Shown: positions 57,272 through 64,000 of the stretch, one piece after another
Position numbering within the stretch: the stretch's first letter is position 1
How the letters are laid out: each line of letters starts with the position of its first letter
Assembly (NCBI GenBank): GCA_028023455.1
Contig: JAQFVV010006508.1
Span: forward strand, 641,501 to 705,500
DNA: 64,000 nt
Origin: Epiperipatus broadwayi
Lineage: Eukaryota; Onychophora; Udeonychophora; Euonychophora; Peripatidae
Direction of reading: 5' to 3'
Translations under genes and position numbers: made by a program
Notes under the pieces: generated by a model
Told to the model about the DNA's origin: nothing
Databases searched by the model: none
What the model saw: only the letters and a program-made list of their open reading frames with translations

Positions 57272-60200
57272 TTACCCTAATTTTGCTATGTGGGCTAACC
57301 TTAATCTAGCATGTTGCTGGTCATATCTTTGATGGATACAAATACTCTTGTCCAGTAAGGATTTACAAATATCTGTATCACTATAACTAATATTTTTAAA
57401 AAATTTAGGTTTATCTAATATTGGGTTTGTAATCATCTCCATATCAAAAAACATTATTACTACCACTAAAGATGATATTCTTATTGGTTGCAGAATCAAT
57501 ATGTTCAGCATTAAATAAATTCCTTTCATGAATCTTTACATATTCATACTTTTCAATAGTAGTTATAAATGCATGAGCATTTTCTTTATCTAAAGCAGTT
57601 TTGATAGATTTATTAACAGGAATTTGAAAGATTTCTTTATCATGAATACTCTCAGTTTTGATTGTCTTATTAACAGGAATCTGTTCTATAGAAATTTCAC
57701 CAATACATTCTGCTATTTTCATATCAATATCTTGAGCCTTGGAAAAACAATCTGACTTAGAAAGTTTATCATTTTTAATCACAAATGGATTTGTCTCTTT
57801 ACTTATAAATTTATTTTCAAAATTATTAGTAACTATAACATCCATTTCTTTAGTGTTTAGTAATGTCAATTTCGAATCCAAAGAGAATGATTTGTTAACA
57901 TAATTTTCTGTTTTCATTGTAAATGCTACATCCCAATTAGTATTTATCTTCTTAGAATGGAGTTCACCAATATTTGAAACCAGATTTTTATCAATCTTTC
58001 CAGAATGACAATTCACTTCAATTTGCTTTTTAATTGTATCACCCAAATTAAGAGAATGAGAATTTATCTCTTTAAGACTTCTATTCACTTCACTCGGAGA
58101 ATCTAATTCAATGGGATTTCCACTATCATGTACTAAATAGTTCAATCCATCTGCATTTCATTAGAATCAACTACATTAGACAAACAAGTAATTATTTCCA
58201 TATCACCTTTATTTAAAGAATCACTAAAATTCATCTTGTTCCGAGAATCCACTTCAGCAATATTCACAACTGAATCCTTTCCATGATTATGAGTAATATA
58301 ATTTACTTTAGCTTCATCACCAATTTTGTCAGACAAGCAATAATCAAATTCCATATCATTTCTAACTGAAAAATTACCTAATTTATAAAAATTACTAGTT
58401 TTCTCAGATATCAATTGACAATGTTGAATGTTAACAGTGTTTGGAGGAACCTTGTCATTTTCTTTATCAGAGATGATAGTTTCCTGTAGACATTTCTTGC
58501 TAGTTTTAACATTATGTACACCAGTTGTCATTTCAATATCATTAGCTATTGAAATACTTATGTTATTATCAACTTTGATAAAACCATTTAAATAAGTTGA
58601 AAATTTCATATCATCTGTTATAGTATTTGACTTATTACACCTTCTTTTCTTAAAATTCTGAGCATTAGAAGTAAAATAGTCATTTGGCATGAATTTTTTT
58701 TTTCTACAACCTAAACATTGCTTTTCAAAAAATGTTTGTTTTGATAAACAGTCATGTGTTTCTTCAAACATTATATTTTTATTTGAAAACTCTTTATTAA
58801 GACTTTCAGAAGCTTTTGAAGCACATTCAGATAATAAGACACCCGGTTCAATTTTATATGTTAAAAGAGAATCACTTTTGTGAAAAAGTAGCTCTTCATT
58901 TCTGTTATCTAATGCTTGAACTTTACAATTACTTTTATCAAACTGCTTATCAGTCAATACATTTTTACAACATTTATCTAATAAAGCATTACCTAAATAT
59001 GGAATATCACTAGAACCATCTTCAAACTTGTTTTTAGCATGAAAAATAATTCTATCACTATCCATCTTTCCAAAAATTCTATCATTAATACAAAATTTAA
59101 GCTCATTCTCTTCATTAATTGATAAATCTTCATGCAAATCGATTGCAGAATCTAAACATCTTGTTGAATTATCATTGCTGAAAGAATTCAAAACAAATGG
59201 CTGAATTTGGTTTTCATCAGTACTGTGTTAGAATCAAATGGAATTTCTTCCTTTTGATAAATCTGACTAACTGTAACAGATTTATTGATGGAGGTATCAA
59301 TCAAAGTTTCACAATTTGATTGATTATTTGGATTATAGAGTGGATCTATAAACTTTTCAACATTTTTAGACTGATATTCTAATAAAAAATGTCGTTTGAC
59401 TTCTGTTGGAACATACAATTTAGATAATTCCATCCTGTTTCTTTCTTCTGCCTTCAAAAGACAACTAGAATCAAGCTTTTCATCAGACAAAAAGGAATCC
59501 TGAGTAGAAATATTTTCATCACATAAAGTTATATCTTTGGGTAATGTCTCAACATTAGTAGCATTTCTATTAGTTTCTTTAACCATATTTTCCTGATAGT
59601 TCAAATCAGTTTCACATTTATGTGTCATAAGAGAATTTAGACCTTTCATATTTAAATCATTATTTTCAGATTCTTTAAAATCCAGTTGTATCTCTGTCTG
59701 AGTTTCTTGAAGCATGTCCTTAATTTTATTTTTAGATATCTCATATTCATATTTAGCCTTATTATTTGGCTCATAAAGATGATCACTAATTTCTCCTTGG
59801 ACTACTTGGATTTCTTCTAACTGTTCCTCATGATTTATCACATTCTGTTGTGGATATTCTATTTTCATCTCTTTGAAAGCAAGTGATCCATTTACATGAT
59901 TTTGCTTTTTCCATTCTTCCATCTTCTGTTGTCTTTCATCTTGTTTTTCTAATAGACCCTCTATCATCTTCCAGAATTCTTTAGCTTCTTTCTACCATTC
60001 TTCAGCTTCTTTCTTCTGTTCTTCAGCTTCTTCCTTCCGTTCTTCAGCTTCTTTCTTCTGTTTTTCAGCTTGGTCCTTTAATAGACCCTCCGTCTTTCCA
60101 GCATGGTCCTTTAATAGACCTTCTATCTTCTTCTGGGATTCTTCCACTTGTTTCTTCTGTTCCTTTAATAAGCTTTACATCAACATGAATAACTGGTGGT

Positions 60201-60447
60201 TACTGTCCATGACCTCTAGTCCCTTGTTCATATTTCCTAATAAAAGCTCTGTTTCCTTGAATGTAATTTCTGGGCTTAGAACATCCAGTGAATTGGCATC
60301 CCCTAAAAAATCTTGTTCCAACTCCCCATTATTGCTTCCATTCTCATATTCTAATTTGTTAATCTCTTCTGAATCTCCTTATCCATATTCTTCACTACTT
60401 ATTTCATATGGTTTTATTTTACTGATATCGCTAACTCTATGACTCAT
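57272..60447 (-). pseudogene. Broken coding region of the LTR unit, coiled-coil start, unknown function
   Basis: About 1,060 codons on the minus strand from an ATG at 60,445-60,447. The frame is kept past three stops (near 60,380, 60,175 and 59,993), then shifts near 59,200, 58,143 and 57,450. Residues about 95-185 are a Lys/Glu/Gln-rich coiled coil with KKEAEE-type repeats. The rest is Asn-, Lys-, Ser- and Asp-rich with few hydrophobic blocks. One CLGCRKKK cluster is present but no zinc knuckle. No reverse transcriptase, protease or integrase core is seen. The last 30 residues (with RYDQQHARLR) faintly recall the segment after the integrase core of Ty3/Gypsy pol. Position and coiled coil suggest a gag-like protein; a captured host gene is also possible. 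Confidence 0.6.
59985..60075 (-). repeat. Minisatellite coding for the KKEAEE coiled-coil repeats
   Basis: Repeated TTCTTCAGCTTCTTTCTTC-like units of about 21-27 bp on the plus strand, in the coding frame of the pseudogene. Confidence 0.75.
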
Positions 60448-60593
60448 TATTATTTGCTATGGGTTATTCGTCTATCCCTTTTCCTCAATCACCTCTATAC
60501 TACCATTGTCCCACCATACCTACTACTTTCTTCCTGCCCTGCCTAACTTATATGATGCCCAATCACTTTACCATTTATGCCTACTTTTCTCAC

Positions 60594-60667
60594 TACTTGA
60601 ATCTGCCTATATCATTTAAGCTATATATTATACTTGAATCTGCCTATATCATTTAAGCTATATATAA
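60594..60667. repeat. 37-bp perfect tandem duplication
   Basis: Two copies starting TACTTGAATCTGCCTATA at 60,594 and 60,631, essentially identical. They lie just upstream of the coding region in the leader of the LTR unit. Confidence 0.9.
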
Positions 60668-61479
60668 TAAAATTATTAACTATCAATTCTATAACACAAA
60701 ATATATTTAAAAATTACCATGCCTTTACTTCTTTTGTCACTTTCCATCTGTTCTCTTTGCACCTGGAATTGACTAAAAATCTTTATTAATAACCGATAAT
60801 ACAAAGTATAACGGAAAGCCAAAGCAAAGTATGATTTTCTCTCTTTTAAATATTTGCTTACGTTTGAATCTCACTCAATGTAAGTTATGTTAACACATGA
60901 ACTTACCGGTTGGCAAAATTTATAATTGTATAAATACAAGGCGCCATGCCGACACAGCAAGATTAATAACTTATTACATAATATTTAGGTTATTCATGCT
61001 CACAGAGATGGACACCAAATTTTCTTTTTGCATTGATCAAATAATTAACAATTATTATACTAAACAAATATATATCTTATTTTCTAAGCTATTTTGAACT
61101 CAGCAAGATATATCCTATATCTATCCTTTACAATAATCTGAAACAGCTATAAATTTATTTCACATAAATAAATTTTATGTATACATAAAATAGTGTTTAT
61201 GTTGACTTATGTTACAATCCAGCAAAATAAAGCTAAGAAAATATTATGACAATATGCAAATTATACAACATGGATTGACATAATTTAGAATAAAACAATT
61301 TATTTCATGAATAGTTATTATTATATTTACTACAAACCAACAGCATGTGACTAACCTAAGTTTGAATATAAGAATTTAACTCAATTATCTATCATTTCCA
61401 AGAAGCGTGAGGTTATCATAAAATGTCAAAATTAATAGTCTTCCCAGTAATTTATATTTATCAATATCAATTTTCACTT
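60668..61479 (-). other. Leader of the LTR unit
   Basis: AT-rich, non-coding, between the coding region and the tandem repeats at 61.5 kb. Confidence 0.45.
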
Positions 61480-61865
61480 TTGCTTGCATAAGAATATGTA
61501 AACCATTAAAGCATTTTGCCAACTACATCTGGCTGCTTGGTGTTACATAAAAGGTCTTCACCTGCTTTGAGGTTACTAATAATAAGAAACGAACATTTAA
61601 AATATCAACTAGCAAGCAACTTTTCTTTTGCTAGCATGAGAACATGTAAACCATTTAAGCATTTTGCCAACTGCATCTGGCTGCCTGGTTTTACATAAAA
61701 GGTCTTCACCTACTTCGAGGTTACTCTAAGAATCAATGTCATTGAAGGGTAATGTCCACTACATTGGACCTCTTGACATAAAACTCTCTTTTTAAGGTCT
61801 TCACCTGCTTTGAGGCTACTAATAATAGGAAACGAACATTTTAAATACTTGCTAGCAAACAATAC
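61480..61865. repeat. Leader tandem repeat, unit about 147 bp, 2.6 copies
   Basis: GTAAACCATT-AAGCATTTTGCCAACT blocks start at 61,499 and 61,646. AAGGTCTTCACCT blocks are at about 61,552, 61,699 and 61,793, and GGTTACTAATAATA with GAAACGAACATTT blocks follow the first and third. The last copy lacks the first half. Confidence 0.82.
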
Positions 61866-62061
61866 TTTTAAATTAAAAGTTTTTAACACAATATCGATAT
61901 TGCATATTTCTACACGACAAAACTGAGATATACACTACTTAATGTTGACAAAGAAAAAAATACTTCTTTCATCTATTCTACCCCTTGCTCCAATCTACTC
62001 TTACTACCTTTCTAACACTTTAATTTTCTTTCTCCTTATCGTCACGAACACATAATAACAA

Positions 62062-62142
62062 ATATATATATATATATATATACTGAGATAGTACAAGCTA
62101 CACACACACACACACGCACACACACAGACATATATATATATA
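62062..62142. repeat. (AT)n - (CA)n - (AT)n compound microsatellite
   Basis: AT 62,062-62,082, CA 62,100-62,129 with two substitutions, then AT to 62,142. Confidence 0.95.
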
Positions 62143-62283
62143 AACTATCTTTTTTTTTTAAATAAATAGTTTGACTAACAATACTGTTTTACTCATACAG
62201 CTTATTGTATTTAATCAACAAAATTAATTAATGAACCTACATTTAGATAATCTTGGAGACATTAAAATATAAGCCACCAAAAC

Positions 62284-62390
62284 ATAAGCACTTTACATGG
62301 TGTAAGATTTAATTAATATAGACCCCAAGGATAGAGCCAACAACAAGATAAGCAGTCTACAGAGTGTGAGATTTAATTAATTGAAGCCCC
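62284..62390. repeat. Leader duplication next to the 5' LTR, period about 64 bp
   Basis: Two diverged units share ATAAGCA, TACA-TGT, an ATTTAATTAAT block and CCCCAA. Confidence 0.6.
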
Positions 62391-62408
62391 AAACGTTTGG
62401 GTCGCCAA
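62386..62408 (-). other. Primer-binding-site-like sequence
   Basis: On the minus strand it reads TTGGCGACCCAAACG and then TTTGGGGC, close to the TGGCGCCCAACG-GGGGC pattern used by many retroelements to bind the 3' end of a tRNA primer. It lies just inside the 5' LTR but about 30 bases from its end, separated by a 15-base homopolymer, whereas such sites usually start within a few bases of the LTR. Confidence 0.45.
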
Positions 62409-62438
62409 GCCCAAGAAAGCAAAAAAAAAAAAAAATCC

Positions 62439-64000
62439 TGTACCGGTCAGAATTGTATGTTCATTTAACAAGGTTTAGAATCTAAGCAAAAGTACCCTAA
62501 ATCCACTCATGTCTGAGATACACAGATCAGGAGCAATCATGAATTCTGCCCTATTTGCTCTTCTCTAAAACTATAACATTATAAACATTTCTGATGATAA
62601 CAAGAAATTTTATTCATTCTGGTCCCAGAGACACAGCAGAGAAACACAAGCTCTATACGGTAATTAGCATAAATAAATAATATCAAATCTTGGCTCAATC
62701 AAATACCTTATATAAGAGGAAAACTTTTAAATTTAAATAAATTGCACACAGCTAGTGCAAAAAAAACATGAATTATAAAATAGTATCCATCCAGAATGAG
62801 CAAAGACAAAACAACTCATAGATAAATTTTTATTTAAAATAATGTTATAACTTCTAAATAATATTATCATTACTATAAAAATTAAATGGGATTCAATGAG
62901 TGAGAGTCAGTAAGACACAATGCATGAGTAATTATTAAAACATAATAATTTAATAAATATAAACAATTTAATTTACATTAGAAAACATAGCACAGATTTA
63001 ATGCGGTTGTTACTTTGCATATAAGCAACTGATTTAGAATGCTAATGAGTTATAGATAATAATAAATTAATGTTATCAATACTGTGATCATTACTTTAAG
63101 TAATGATAAGGACATTTACAAATTCATCTCTAAAGAGAGGTTTACTCTTGATATGATAGTTAATAATTTATTGTTTATGAGCATATATGGGCCTGTGCAA
63201 ATGAGGAACGGGTTAACCTAATAAGTTTTACTGTGGCAATCCTAAAATATTCGATAAACTATAAATGAGTGGTTTACAAACATCACTGTGCCAAGTCTTA
63301 TAGATAATATCTCAATTACACATAAAAGAACTCGCAGTGCTAACTATAATGGCAGCGTTTAAAATGGAGAAGATGTCCGTCTTTGGACTTGAAGGCTTTA
63401 TCACATATATGTTTCCGCTTGTATTTATCACAAGGCGATATTCGAAAATATGAGTGTTAAGGATTCCATGGTACGCCCTCTGGCGTTTCACATGCAGAAC
63501 CTTAATACTCTAATGTTTATCCTGAGATTGGTTCTACCAAACCTCATTCCTAGATGAGGTACGTGAAGAAAATCCGGAGTTTGGATGAGTAAATATGATA
63601 AAGCAAAATATAATTCTTTAAAATGCTATCATAAGTAAGCAACGCGAATATGGCTTAAGTCTTAAATGACTAATGAAATAATTTAAGCTTAAATAAAGCA
63701 GTAATATCATGCATAACGCCATGATAAAATAATAACCCACTCAGCACCGTACGTATAACTTTAATAAATTTAGGATGTCAAACATAGAAGAGGGAAAAAT
63801 ATCATTTTTCCTATTTAGCAAGCCCAAGTATTCCTAAACGACAATATATTATGATTAATTTAACTCTTAATGGTATATAAGTAATAAATAGTTATTACAA
63901 TATATTAATAATCAAATTTATTAAAAGAACATAAATTGCATTTAAATATCGATAGTGATATGATTTTTAAACAATCCGCCATTAAGCGTAATTTCAAAAT
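62439..64000 (-). repeat. 5' LTR (right copy), partial
   Basis: Starts TGTACCGGTCAGAATT and is collinear with 53,318-54,870 to the window edge. Differences are mostly single substitutions and a few short indels. The copy must continue beyond 64,000. Confidence 0.82.

Larger units (their letters stand above)
53318..64000 (-). mobile_element. Large LTR retrotransposon-like element (right end outside window)
   Basis: Two direct copies of a long repeat, 53,318 onward and 62,439 onward, flank about 6.3 kb. Both begin TGTACC (GGTACA on the coding strand) and show about 95% identity by eye over 1.55 kb. Coding, leader and primer-site orientation all point to the minus strand, so the right repeat is the 5' LTR. 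The interior has one long broken coding region, tandem repeats in the leader, a primer-binding-site-like sequence at 62,386-62,408, and no visible reverse transcriptase. That makes it a likely non-autonomous derivative. Segmental duplication without retrotransposition is the alternative. Confidence 0.65.

Noticed and set aside
58689-59013. Short plus-strand frames inside the LTR unit
   Set aside because: Shadows of the minus-strand coding region.
61480-61865. Regular repeats considered as a CRISPR-like array
   Set aside because: Units are about 147 bp, directly adjacent without spacers, in animal DNA.

Overview
This is AT-rich, gene-poor metazoan nuclear DNA dominated by transposable elements and microsatellites. 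No convincing host exon, tRNA or rRNA is visible. The animal assignment rests on element types: Penelope-like elements (PLEs) with a GIY-YIG endonuclease, RTE-type non-LTR reverse transcriptases, hammerhead-like tandem repeats, and very long (AT)n and (AAT)n arrays. The phylum cannot be fixed from this sequence.

Layout. 1-3.95 kb: a decayed minus-strand PLE (family A), split by a 1.7-kb DNA transposon with 24-bp inverted termini and a perfect 8-bp target duplication, then (TAA)n, a second type of PLE endonuclease (family B) and (ATA)n. 4.28-4.81 kb: a 290-bp near-perfect palindrome between two AT arrays. 5.2-6.7, 10.9-12.2 and 19.4-20.3 kb: three copies of one RTE family; the two with intact 3' ends stop at the same base and run straight into an (AT)n tail. 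22.1-22.9, 27.0-27.5, 30.9-31.3 and 36.8-38.4 kb: dispersed diverged copies of a long LTR. 28.0-28.9 kb: a direct tandem repeat of about 450 bp whose two complete copies each carry a type I hammerhead ribozyme-like fold. This is the most interesting locus here. 32.7-33.1 kb: another family B PLE 3' end. 41.2-42.2 and 45.2-46.1 kb: anonymous tandem repeats. 48.1-49.9 kb: the best preserved PLE (family A), an uninterrupted reverse transcriptase plus GIY-YIG reading frame, cut at its 5' side by a microsatellite. 51.3-52.1 kb: a third PLE lineage (family C), followed by a 208-bp palindrome. 53.3 kb to the right edge: a large LTR retrotransposon-like unit on the minus strand, with one complete and one partial copy of a long repeat flanking about 6 kb that holds one broken coding region of about 1,060 codons, leader tandem repeats and a primer-binding-site-like sequence.

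Working together: the PLE, RTE and LTR copies are all truncated, frameshifted or interrupted, so the window mostly records past transposition. The retrozyme-like array, the small palindromic elements and the dispersed LTRs have no enzymes of their own and would have depended on proteins supplied in trans. Repeated juxtaposition of element ends with AT arrays suggests insertion preference or microsatellite birth at element ends. Similarities quoted are by-eye comparisons within the window; no database search or folding program was used.
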